Assembly: GCA_964504595.1 (NCBI GenBank)
Contig: CAZDEE010000027.1
Span: forward strand, 1-12,022
DNA length: 12,022 bases
Origin: CAG-826 sp964504595
GTDB lineage: Bacteria > Bacillota_I > Bacilli_A > RFN20 > CAG-826
Direction: 5' to 3'
The notes below the pieces were generated by a model that saw only the letters and a list, made by a program, of their open reading frames with translations, had not been told where the DNA came from and did not search any database. The first letter of the stretch is position 1; each line of letters begins with the position of its first letter. Below, piece after piece: positions 5,508 through 12,022 of this stretch. The translations under genes were made by a program, and so were the position numbers.

Positions 5508-8069
5508 ATGAATATTGAAGAAATGACAATCAGTGTTCGTGAAATCATTGAATTAGCGGTAAAGAAAGCAATGGATTTTCATCATTCTCAAGTTGATGTT
5601 CCTCATATAATCTCTGCTTTATATGAGCATCAAGGAGGAATGTTTAAAAATATTCTTCTACATGCAAATATTAATTTGGATGAAGTTGAAAATGAAATTT
5701 CAAACTCATTATCGTCATTACCAGTTTTATCTAATGTAGAGCAACCAATGCTATCTAGTGATGCTCAAAGACTACTAAATGATGCAGAAAAGATTAAAAA
5801 AGAATATGGAGATTCATTTTTAGCAAATGAGCATTTGATTATAGCTTTGTTTGAAAATAAGAATAGTTTGATAAATAAACTGCTAAAAATTAATGGTTTT
5901 AAAAAACAAGTGTTTGTTGAAATTATTAATAAGTTAAGGGGTGATGAAAAAGTGAAAAATGAAAATGATGATGCAAATTATGAGGCGTTAACAAAATATG
6001 GACGTGATTTAATTGAAAATGTTAAAAAAGGCAAATTAGATCCGGTAATTGGCCGAGATAATGAAATTCGTCGAATAATGGAAATATTGTCACGTAAAAC
6101 AAAAAATAACCCAGTTCTGATAGGTGAACCTGGTGTTGGTAAAACAGCTGTTGTTGAAGGTTTGGCGTGGCGTATTGCTAATGGTGATGTACCTTTTACT
6201 TTAAAAGATAAAAGAATCATTGAACTTGATATGGGAAGCTTAATTGCAGGAGCTAAGTATCGTGGTGAATTTGAAGAAAGATTAAAAGCGGTTTTAAAAG
6301 AAGTTGATAAATCTAATGGACAAATTATTTTGTTTATTGATGAAATTCATACTCTTGTTGGAGCTGGTAAAACAGAGGGCTCTATGGACGCGGCTAATAT
6401 GTTAAAACCAATGCTTGCTAGAGGAGAACTTCATTTAATAGGAGCAACTACTTTAGATGAGTATCGTAAAAATATAGAAAAAGATGCTGCGCTTGAAAGA
6501 CGTATGCAAAAAGTAATGGTCAATGAACCAACTATAGATGATACTATAGCAATATTAAGAGGGCTAAAGGAACGCTTTGAAATGCATCATGGTGTTAAAA
6601 TATTAGATGAGGCTTTAATAAGTGCGGCTGTTCTTTCAAATCGATATATTTCTGATAGATTCTTGCCAGATAAAGCTATAGATTTAGTGGATGAAGCTTG
6701 TGCATCAAAAAGAATTCAAATTGATTCGTTGCCAACAGAACTTGATGAATTGCATCGAAAAATAATGCAACTTGAAATTGAAAGAACGTCATTAAAAGGA
6801 GACGAAAGTGAATCATCATTAGAAAAGAAAAAAGAAATAGATGAAGAACTTGCTAAGTTAAAAGCGCAACAAGATGAATTAAATAAGAAATGGAATGGTG
6901 AAAAACTATCTCTAACTAGATATAAGAAGAACAAAGAGCTGTTAGATCAAGCTCGGTTAGAATTAACTAGTGCCTTAAATAGTGCGGATTATGAGCAAGC
7001 AGCAAGATTACAATATGAAACAATTCCAAATTACGAGTATCAAATTAAGCAATATGAGGATGAATCTAAGGAAGGTAGAATGCTTAATGAGGTAATTAAT
7101 AAAGAAAGTATTGAAGGAGTTATTTCTCGTTGGACAAGTATACCGCTTGAAAAATTAAATAGTACAGAACGTCAAAAAGTTTTGCATTTAAAGGATCAAT
7201 TAGAAAAGAGAGTTATTGGACAAGATGATGCATTATCTTTGATTACTAATGCTATTTTAAGAAATCGGGCAGGAATTAATGATGAAAATAGGCCAATAGG
7301 TAGCTTCTTATTTTTAGGACCAACAGGTGTAGGTAAAACTGAAGTTGCTAAGGCTCTTGCAGAGCAACTATTTGATAGTGAACAACAACTAATAAGAATA
7401 GATATGTCGGAATATATGGAAAAATTTTCTGTTTCTCGTCTTATAGGGGCCCCACCAGGATATGTTGGATATGAAGAGGGAGGACAACTTACAGAAGCTG
7501 TTAGAAGAAAACCTTATAGTATTGTCTTGCTTGATGAAATTGAAAAAGCTCATCCTGATGTATTTCATATTTTGCTTCAAGTTTTAGATGATGGAAGATT
7601 AACTGATTCTCAAGGAAGAGTGGTTGATTTTAAAAATACAATTTTGATTATGACATCAAATATTGGTTCTTCTTATTTACTAGATGGAAATGATAAGAAT
7701 AATCAAAATAAAGTTTTTGAACAATTAAAGCAATCTTTCAAGCCTGAGTTTATTAATCGTATTGATGAAATTGTTTATTTTAACTCTTTAAATGAAGATG
7801 TTGCAAAAGGCATTGTAATGAAGTTCTTAAATCAATTGTCTAATAGATTAATGAAAAAAGGAATTGAATTAAAATATTCTAGTTCTGTTATAGATTATTT
7901 ATCTAGTAATGGATTTGATAAGATATATGGGGCTAGACCTCTAAAGCGTTTTATCCAAAAAGAGATAGAAAATCCATTAGCAAAATTTATTTTAGAATCA
8001 CAAGAAAATGATAAGAAAACAATATTTGTTGATTATCAAAATGATAAAGTTGTATTTAATTTTCAATAA
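5508..8069 (+). CDS. clpB: ATP-dependent protein disaggregase ClpB
   Basis: ClpB is a hexameric AAA+ chaperone that pulls proteins out of aggregates together with DnaK; it is cytoplasmic. The 853 residues match the usual length (about 855-870). There is an N-terminal Clp repeat domain (1-145). The first AAA+ module has Walker A GEPGVGKT (206-213), pore loop KYRG (250-253), Walker B ILFIDE (274-279) and Arg finger R331/R332. A coiled-coil middle domain of about 120 residues (405-525) sets ClpB apart from ClpC. The second AAA+ module has Walker A GPTGVGKT (604-611), pore GYVGY (651-655), Walker B IVLLDE (672-677) and sensor-2 GAR (808-810). I see no ClpP-binding IGF/IGL loop. The start is the ATG at 5508, with AAGGAGG at 5491-5497. 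A GTG at codon 149 with its own SD may yield a second, N-truncated form. Confidence 0.96.
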   Translation: MNIEEMTISVREIIELAVKKAMDFHHSQVDVPHIISALYEHQGGMFKNILLHANINLDEVENEISNSLSSLPVLSNVEQPMLSSDAQRLLNDAEKIKKEYGDSFLANEHLIIALFENKNSLINKLLKINGFKKQVFVEIINKLRGDEKVKNENDDANYEALTKYGRDLIENVKKGKLDPVIGRDNEIRRIMEILSRKTKNNPVLIGEPGVGKTAVVEGLAWRIANGDVPFTLKDKRIIELDMGSLIAGAKYRGEFEERLKAVLKEVDKSNGQIILFIDEIHTLVGAGKTEGSMDAANMLKPMLARGELHLIGATTLDEYRKNIEKDAALERRMQKVMVNEPTIDDTIAILRGLKERFEMHHGVKILDEALISAAVLSNRYISDRFLPDKAIDLVDEACASKRIQIDSLPTELDELHRKIMQLEIERTSLKGDESESSLEKKKEIDEELAKLKAQQDELNKKWNGEKLSLTRYKKNKELLDQARLELTSALNSADYEQAARLQYETIPNYEYQIKQYEDESKEGRMLNEVINKESIEGVISRWTSIPLEKLNSTERQKVLHLKDQLEKRVIGQDDALSLITNAILRNRAGINDENRPIGSFLFLGPTGVGKTEVAKALAEQLFDSEQQLIRIDMSEYMEKFSVSRLIGAPPGYVGYEEGGQLTEAVRRKPYSIVLLDEIEKAHPDVFHILLQVLDDGRLTDSQGRVVDFKNTILIMTSNIGSSYLLDGNDKNNQNKVFEQLKQSFKPEFINRIDEIVYFNSLNEDVAKGIVMKFLNQLSNRLMKKGIELKYSSSVIDYLSSNGFDKIYGARPLKRFIQKEIENPLAKFILESQENDKKTIFVDYQNDKVVFNFQ
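5936..5954 (+). promoter_or_regulatory. Internal ribosome binding site and GTG start within clpB
   Basis: AAGGGGTGA (5936-5944), a one-base-deleted version of the ideal AAGGAGGTGA, sits 7 bases before an in-frame GTG (5952-5954) that is codon 149. In Escherichia coli a shorter ClpB lacking the N domain begins at a GTG at codon 149. The product here would have 705 residues and keep both AAA+ modules and the middle domain. That this site is used is inference. Confidence 0.6.
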
Positions 8070-8079
8070 CGTTAATAGT

Positions 8080-8128
8080 GACTATATTAATATGCGCTGC
8101 TAAATCGCGTATTAGTATAGTCTTTTTT
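8080..8128 (+). terminator. Rho-independent terminator of clpB
   Basis: A 17-bp stem pairs 8080-8096 with 8106-8122 around a 9-base loop. Fifteen pairs are Watson-Crick and two are G-U wobbles. Six T follow (8123-8128). It begins 10 bases after the clpB stop. Confidence 0.92.
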
Positions 8129-8180
8129 ATAAAAAAGAAGGTATTAATAATTTATTAAAAATGTTTTTTTAATATATATA

Positions 8181-8189
8181 TGATATACT
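8181..8189 (+). promoter_or_regulatory. Extended -10 promoter of the cysS-rlmB-sigma operon
   Basis: TGA-TATACT gives an extended -10 (hexamer 8184-8189). No convincing -35 is seen 16-18 bases upstream, where the DNA is a T run. Transcription would start near 8196, a leader of about 23 bases. That leaves no room for a T-box, which controls some cysS genes in Bacillota. The in-frame ATG at 8180 is excluded because it lies upstream of the RNA start. Confidence 0.55.
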
Positions 8190-8218
8190 TATCAAGAAGT
8201 ATGAAAGAGGTTGATATT

Positions 8219-9556
8219 ATGGATATTCGTTTATTTAATTCTTTGACTAATCGAGTTGAAAAGTTTATTCCTATTGAAGAAGGAAAGGTTTCAATGTATG
8301 TATGTGGTCCAACTGTATATGATTATGTCCATATTGGAAATATGCGTCCAGTAGTAGTTTTTGATGTTTTAAGAAGATTTTTTGAATATGTAGGTTATAA
8401 GGTTACTTATGTTAGCAACTATACAGATGTTGATGATAAAATCATTGCTAAAGCACAAAAAACTGGAAAAAGTGAAAAAGAAGTTACAGATTTTTATATT
8501 GGCGAATTTGAAAAAGATGTTGCTGGAATTCATTCTCGTTTGCCTAATATTACTCCACGTGTAACCGAATGCATGCCACGTATTATTGATTTTATTGATA
8601 ATTTGGTAAAAATAGGTGCGGCATATGAAGTTGATAATGATGTTTATTTTAAAGTTGACAGCGATGAAAAGTATGGTGTTTTAAGCAACACGAATACTAA
8701 AGATCTTCTTGTTGGAGCAAGAATTGATGAAAATACTAAAAAGTATTCTCCTCTTGATTTTACTTTATGGAAAAAGACTGATGTTGGTGTTAAGTGGGAA
8801 TCTCCTTGGTCACTTGGACGTCCAGGATGGCATACAGAATGTGTTGTTATGATTAACACGCTTTTTAAAGATGGCCGTATTGATATTCATGGAGGCGGAT
8901 TTGATTTGAAATTCCCTCATCATGAAAATGAAATTGCTCAATCGATGGTAACTCATGGCCATTCTATTGCGAATTATTGGATGCATAATGGCTTTATTAA
9001 TATTAATAGTGAAAAAATGTCTAAATCATTGGGTAATGTTATAACTGCACATGATGCATTAGCAAAATATGGTGGTAATACCGTGAGATTGTTATTATTA
9101 AGTACTCATTATCGGGCGCCTGTAAATTTTGCTTCTGAAATGTTAGCATCTAATGAAAAAGAAATTATTAAAATGCAAAATGCATATCGACAAATTGCTG
9201 TAAAATTGCAATTGAATGATTATGATGTTCAACAAGGAGAAGCAACTGATATTGATAATTTTCTTTTGGCGATGGCGGATGATTTGAATACATCGAATGC
9301 GATTAGTGAATTATTTAGAGTTTTAAAAGAAGGAAATACACTTTTAAGAACAAGAGAAATTGATTTCAATAAACTTCAAGGTATTTTCTTTACATTAAGA
9401 GATATGCTTGATATTTTAGGTTTAGAATTAAATCTTCCTTTACTTAGTGAAGAGGATAAGTGCCTTTTTAAGAAATATGATGAAGCGAAAGCAAATAAAG
9501 ATTTTGCTAAAAGTGATGAAATTAGAAATGAATTAATCGCTAAAGGATTAATGTAG
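8219..9556 (+). CDS. cysS: Cysteinyl-tRNA synthetase
   Basis: This class I aminoacyl-tRNA synthetase charges tRNA-Cys with cysteine in the cytoplasm using ATP. The HIGH-type signature is HIGN (38-41) and the KMSKS loop is 266-270. The four zinc ligands that select cysteine are in place as C29, C208, H234 and E238, at nearly the same numbers as in Escherichia coli. The DALR-like helical region follows, then a short C-terminus. At 445 residues it is slightly shorter than typical (about 460-466). I chose the ATG at 8219 because AGAGG at 8206-8210 lies 8 bases upstream and the protein begins 'MDIRLFNSLT', a usual start for the family; ATGs at 8180 and 8201 are in frame but worse. It leads an operon with rlmB 51 bases downstream. 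The Mini-RNase III gene often found between them in Bacilli is absent. Confidence 0.96.
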   Translation: MDIRLFNSLTNRVEKFIPIEEGKVSMYVCGPTVYDYVHIGNMRPVVVFDVLRRFFEYVGYKVTYVSNYTDVDDKIIAKAQKTGKSEKEVTDFYIGEFEKDVAGIHSRLPNITPRVTECMPRIIDFIDNLVKIGAAYEVDNDVYFKVDSDEKYGVLSNTNTKDLLVGARIDENTKKYSPLDFTLWKKTDVGVKWESPWSLGRPGWHTECVVMINTLFKDGRIDIHGGGFDLKFPHHENEIAQSMVTHGHSIANYWMHNGFININSEKMSKSLGNVITAHDALAKYGGNTVRLLLLSTHYRAPVNFASEMLASNEKEIIKMQNAYRQIAVKLQLNDYDVQQGEATDIDNFLLAMADDLNTSNAISELFRVLKEGNTLLRTREIDFNKLQGIFFTLRDMLDILGLELNLPLLSEEDKCLFKKYDEAKANKDFAKSDEIRNELIAKGLM

Positions 9557-9607
9557 TTTAAATAAAATAAAAATGAGACAAAATTGAGACTAGGAAATGG
9601 TGAATGT

Positions 9608-10327
9608 ATGGGACAATATATATATGGTAGGAATACGGTAAGAAGCGCATTAAAAGAAGGAAAAGTCACAAAAATCTATTTGATGTCTACGATTAAAGAT
9701 CGAGAGATTGAACAAGAATGCGATAAAAGAGGTATTAAAATCATTTTTAAAACTACCAAAGAAATAGAACAAATGGTTCAAGGAGTTCATCAAGGAATAG
9801 TTGCGGAAATTGCAAATTATGAATTTGTTAATCTTGAGTATTTAATTAAAAAAGCAAAAGAATCTCAATATCCGTTATTAGTTTTACTTGATGGAATTAA
9901 AGATCCGCATAATTTTGGGGCGATTATGCGATCATGTGATGCTTTTGGCGCGCAAGGAATCATTGTCGGCAAGCATAATCAAGTGGGATTAACCGCTACA
10001 GTTGCTAAAGTTTCTACTGGCGCAATCGATCATATTAGAGTTGCTCAAGTCGGAAACTTAAACCAAACAATAAAAGCCCTAAAAGAAGCGGGATTCTGGA
10101 TTGTTTCTAGTGATGGAAGTGCAACGATAGATTATCGTCAAGTTGATTATAAATGTCCAATAGTTTTGGTTGTAGGATCTGAAGGAGAAGGAATTTCTCG
10201 CTTAGTATTAGCTAATAGTGATTTTGTATTAAAGATTCCAATGTGTGGAAGTGTTAATTCTTTAAATGCATCTGTAGCAACCGCGATTTTTTTAGCGGAA
10301 ATATATAACAATCGTTTTCCTATCTAA
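9608..10327 (+). CDS. rlmB: 23S rRNA 2'-O-ribose methyltransferase of the TrmH/RlmB family
   Basis: This SPOUT-class enzyme uses S-adenosylmethionine. By family it methylates the ribose of a guanosine in the 23S rRNA peptidyl-transferase centre (G2251 in Escherichia coli). The N-terminal substrate-binding domain starts 'YIYGRNTVRSAL' (4-15). The knotted catalytic domain has motif 1 'DGIKDPHNFGAIMRSCDAFG' (95-114, with N102 and R108), motif 2 'VVGSEGEGISRLV' (188-200) and motif 3 'KIPMCGSVNSLNASVA' (209-224). The 239-residue length is normal (about 240-250). The ATG at 9608 fits the family's N-terminus; its ribosome binding site is weak (AGGA at 9592-9595, or GGTGA at 9599-9603), so coupling to cysS is possible. 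It lies between cysS and a sigma gene, as in Bacillus subtilis (yacO). Exact target specificity cannot be read from sequence; it could act on another 23S site. Confidence 0.92.
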   Translation: MGQYIYGRNTVRSALKEGKVTKIYLMSTIKDREIEQECDKRGIKIIFKTTKEIEQMVQGVHQGIVAEIANYEFVNLEYLIKKAKESQYPLLVLLDGIKDPHNFGAIMRSCDAFGAQGIIVGKHNQVGLTATVAKVSTGAIDHIRVAQVGNLNQTIKALKEAGFWIVSSDGSATIDYRQVDYKCPIVLVVGSEGEGISRLVLANSDFVLKIPMCGSVNSLNASVATAIFLAEIYNNRFPI

Positions 10328-10341
10328 TATAGGGAAAAATT

Positions 10342-10935
10342 ATGGTAAACAAGGAATTAAAAGATGAAGAATTAATTTATATAATTCAAAAAAATGACGA
10401 TGAAGAAGCGATAAATATTCTTTTTAGTCGTTATGAAAAGGAAATTAAAAAAATAGTAAGAAATAGACTTAATAAAACATTCAAGTTTTATTATGATTAT
10501 GATGAATTTGAACAAATAATACGTTGTTCTACTTTACAAATAATAAAGAAATATGATCCATCAAAAGGAATATTTCATAAGTACTGGGCATGTTCTGCAA
10601 ATAGAATTATTACAACAGAACTAAGACGCATTAGCAAAAAATTAAGTGGAGTTGAACTTAATCAAGTTTTTACTTTTAATGAGCAAGAAATTGATTATAT
10701 GGAGACTTTTTCTAGTGACGAAACAAGTTTTAAAAGAAATATTGATGCAACCTCTGAATTAGAGAGAATAAAATCAATATCGGACGAATTTTTAACACTA
10801 GAAGAAAAAACTATTTTAGCTTATAAAATGATAGGCTATAGTTATACAGAAATAGCTCATAAAATAAAATCGACTCCAAAAAGAGTCGATAATGTAATGC
10901 TAATGATAAGAAAGAAATTAAGAAAATATTTATAA
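10342..10935 (+). CDS. Divergent SigH-like sigma-70 family RNA polymerase sigma factor
   Basis: These 197 residues have the two-domain layout of alternative sigma factors. Region 2 (about 9-100) begins 'DEELIYIIQKNDDEEAINIL', like the 'DEQVIEKVHVGDSDALDYL' I recall for Bacillus subtilis SigH. Region 4 (about 145-197) contains the helix-turn-helix 'YSYTEIAHKIKSTPKRVDN' (166-184) and ends 'KKLRKYL', close to SigH 'KRKLEKYL'. There is no region 3. Position after cysS-rlmB matches sigH, supporting positional orthology. The odd point is region 2.2, which binds core polymerase: the usual D-[IL]-V-Q-E-G-x-I-G-L is replaced by 'DEFEQIIRCSTL' (54-65), so only the Q is clearly kept. Translation starts 14 bases after rlmB with AGGGA at 10331-10335. 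The stop overlaps the convergent prs stop. Its regulon is unknown; SigH relatives run sporulation or competence genes in other Bacilli. Confidence 0.85.
   Translation: MVNKELKDEELIYIIQKNDDEEAINILFSRYEKEIKKIVRNRLNKTFKFYYDYDEFEQIIRCSTLQIIKKYDPSKGIFHKYWACSANRIITTELRRISKKLSGVELNQVFTFNEQEIDYMETFSSDETSFKRNIDATSELERIKSISDEFLTLEEKTILAYKMIGYSYTEIAHKIKSTPKRVDNVMLMIRKKLRKYL
10860..10890 (-). terminator. Probable terminator of prs, antisense inside the sigma gene
   Basis: Arms ATCGACTC and GAGTCGAT (10869-10876 and 10883-10890) form a perfect 8-bp stem with a 6-base loop. Read on the minus strand, the stem runs into TTTTATTTTA, a terminator-like tail, 40 bases past the prs stop. On the plus strand the stem is followed by AATGTAATG, so it would not terminate the sigma transcript. 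Confidence 0.6.
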
Positions 10936-11871
10936 ATCTATTTTTTCAATAATTTCAGTAACAGCCTCGCCTTCATCGATGCAATGAATAACTTTTGCGA
11001 GGACTGAAGAAAGGTCTAATATATTATTTTCATCGAAGTTGTATGCTTTGGAAATGGAATTTGTTAAATAAAAATCATCGATTGCGGAATTTTTAATCTT
11101 TTGAACTGCATCTCCTGAAAGTACTCCGTGAGTACAGAAGGCGGACACAGAAACCGCGCCATTTTCTTTTAAAAGAGAAGCGGCTAAACATAAAGTCCCA
11201 GCGGTATCGACCATATCATCAATGATGATACAGTGTTTTCCTTTAACATCTCCCATTATTGACATTGATGCAACTTCGTTTGCTTTTTTACGACGTTTAT
11301 CGATAATTGCAAGTGGTAATCTTAAACTTTCAGCGACTTTACCAGTACGAGAAACGCTTCCGTAGTCTGGAGCGATTATTACGCTGTTAGGCTTAATTTT
11401 TGATTCAAAGAATTTGATGAATAATGGAGCACAAGGAATATTATCTACAGGGATAGAATAGAATCCTTCAATTTGTGGCGCGTGTAAGTCTAATGTTACA
11501 ACGCGATGTGCACCGGCTTTTTCTAACATGCCCGCAATTAAGCTAGCACTAATAGCTTGTCTAGGTTTTGCTTTACGATCTTGTCTAGAATAGAAAAGAT
11601 AAGGGATAACAACATTAATTTCTTTTGCAGAAGCTCTTTTTAGAGCGTCAATAGCAATGAGAATTTCCATCAAACGATCATTGTAATTACCAAAAATAGA
11701 TTGAATGATGAAGCATCTTTCATTACGAATTGAAGTGTTATTTTCAAAGTTTATTTCTCCGTCTTTAAAAGTATTAATGACACAATCGGCTACTTGACCC
11801 GGAAAATGATCGGCCACTCTTTTTGCAAGTTTTTCTTCAGGATGAAGAATAAATATTCTAAATTTTTCCAT
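10930..11871 (-). CDS. prs: Ribose-phosphate pyrophosphokinase (PRPP synthetase)
   Basis: The enzyme makes 5-phosphoribosyl-1-pyrophosphate from ribose 5-phosphate and ATP, the precursor of purines, pyrimidines, NAD, histidine and tryptophan. The 313 residues match the family (about 313-318). Visible motifs are the ATP-site 'SRQDRKAKPRQ' (95-105), 'DLHAPQIEGFY' with catalytic H130 (128-138), the flexible-loop start 'DKRRKK' (K192 and R194 correspond to catalytic K194 and R196 of Escherichia coli) and the PRPP loop 'IIIDDMVDTAGT' (215-226). The start is the ATG at 11871 with an AAGGAG site 8-9 bases upstream. The in-frame ATG at 11895 overlaps the -10 box and cannot lie in the transcript. It is monocistronic in this window, convergent with the sigma gene, and overlaps it by 6 bases. 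Nothing suggests loss of function. Confidence 0.96.
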   Translation of the reverse strand: MEKFRIFILHPEEKLAKRVADHFPGQVADCVINTFKDGEINFENNTSIRNERCFIIQSIFGNYNDRLMEILIAIDALKRASAKEINVVIPYLFYSRQDRKAKPRQAISASLIAGMLEKAGAHRVVTLDLHAPQIEGFYSIPVDNIPCAPLFIKFFESKIKPNSVIIAPDYGSVSRTGKVAESLRLPLAIIDKRRKKANEVASMSIMGDVKGKHCIIIDDMVDTAGTLCLAASLLKENGAVSVSAFCTHGVLSGDAVQKIKNSAIDDFYLTNSISKAYNFDENNILDLSSVLAKVIHCIDEGEAVTEIIEKIDL

Positions 11872-11893
11872 TGATTTTGCTCCTTCATTGAGC

Positions 11894-11902
11894 ATTATAA
11901 CA
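11894..11902 (-). promoter_or_regulatory. Extended -10 promoter of prs
   Basis: Read on the minus strand, TGT-TATAAT (11902 down to 11894) is a perfect -10 with the extended TG. No good -35 is found 16-18 bases upstream. Transcription would start near 11887, giving a leader of about 16 bases to the ATG at 11871. Confidence 0.7.
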
Positions 11903-11914
11903 TAAACTTACATG

Positions 11915-11956
11915 TTTAACATAAAATAATTGACTATTTTTAATTAATATGTTAAA
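11915..11956. repeat. 9-bp inverted repeat in the region upstream of prs
   Basis: TTTAACATA (11915-11923) and TATGTTAAA (11948-11956) are exact reverse complements, separated by 24 bases. They flank a possible forward -35 box and lie upstream of the prs -10. They could be paired half-sites of a regulator, or a chance match in AT-rich DNA. Confidence 0.3.
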
Positions 11957-11957
11957 T
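11930..11957 (+). promoter_or_regulatory. Possible forward promoter for a gene beyond the window
   Basis: TTGACT (11930-11935, five of six -35 bases) is followed after 16 bases by TTAAAT (11952-11957, four of six -10 bases). No coding sequence or ribosome binding site follows before the window ends at 12022, so any gene it serves lies outside. The rest of 11958-12022 shows nothing recognisable. Confidence 0.3.
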
Positions 11958-12022
11958 TAATAAAGCAACCTGTCATTAGGAAATAACCCAAAAATATAGT
12001 GTTAAACTAATCAAAGAATAAT

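Noticed and set aside
8129..8218. T-box or cysteine-related riboswitch before cysS
   Set aside because: The space between the clpB terminator and the cysS start is under 100 bases and contains the promoter, leaving about 23 bases of leader. No T-box sequence or antiterminator is present.
9376..9669. Open reading frame of 97 codons on the minus strand over the cysS end and rlmB start
   Set aside because: It is antisense to two real genes and low in complexity (Phe, Ser and Leu rich), as expected from the reverse of AT-rich Lys/Glu codons. No support for a gene.
10921..10946. Hairpin with a T run at the end of the sigma gene as a plus-strand terminator
   Set aside because: The stem (10921-10928 with 10939-10946) is almost entirely A-T with one G-U pair and would be too weak. 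The sigma transcript's end remains unassigned.

Overview
The window is ordinary chromosomal DNA of an AT-rich, low-GC Gram-positive anaerobe (Bacillota). Evidence for this is the AGGAGG-type ribosome binding sites, TTGACA/TATAAT promoters that often carry an extended -10 TG, and T-tailed hairpin terminators. A HrcA/CIRCE site in front of clpB and the gene order cysS - rlmB - sigH-like point the same way. The [FeFe] hydrogenase implies fermentative, strictly anaerobic life. Missing pieces of the usual Bacilli gene order, the CIRCE control of clpB and the absence of TGA stops (six TAA, three TAG) fit a reduced or Mollicutes/Erysipelotrichia/Izemoplasma-like lineage. That placement is inference. 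Tryptophan is TGG and no gene is interrupted by TGA, so the standard bacterial code is used.

Layout. (1) 81-1049: a membrane-anchored protein resembling DUF3137, with its own promoter and terminator. (2) 1167-5302: a tight three-gene operon hydC-hydB-hydA for a trimeric NAD(H)-linked, probably electron-bifurcating [FeFe] hydrogenase, closed by a strong terminator. (3) 5508-8069: clpB, a disaggregase gene behind a sigma-A promoter whose -35 box is buried in a CIRCE operator, closed by its own terminator. (4) 8219-10935: cysS, rlmB and a divergent SigH-like sigma factor as one operon; in Bacillus subtilis the same order is cysS-mrnC-rlmB-rae1-sigH. (5) 10930-11871 on the minus strand: prs, convergent with and overlapping the sigma gene; its likely terminator lies inside the sigma coding sequence. 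(6) 11896-12022: the upstream region of prs, which may also carry a forward promoter for a gene beyond the window.

Working together: HydABC would reoxidise NADH and reduced ferredoxin from fermentation by making H2 (or run in reverse). ClpB is stress-induced proteostasis. CysS, RlmB and Prs are housekeeping translation and nucleotide genes. No tRNA, rRNA, CRISPR array, insertion sequence or phage gene is seen. I found no clear novel multi-gene system. The most interesting signals are regulatory or coding details: a well-formed internal start in clpB, a Ser in the H-cluster L1 motif, the promoter-CIRCE overlap, a palindrome on the hyd promoter, a diverged sigma factor, and an antisense terminator inside that sigma gene.
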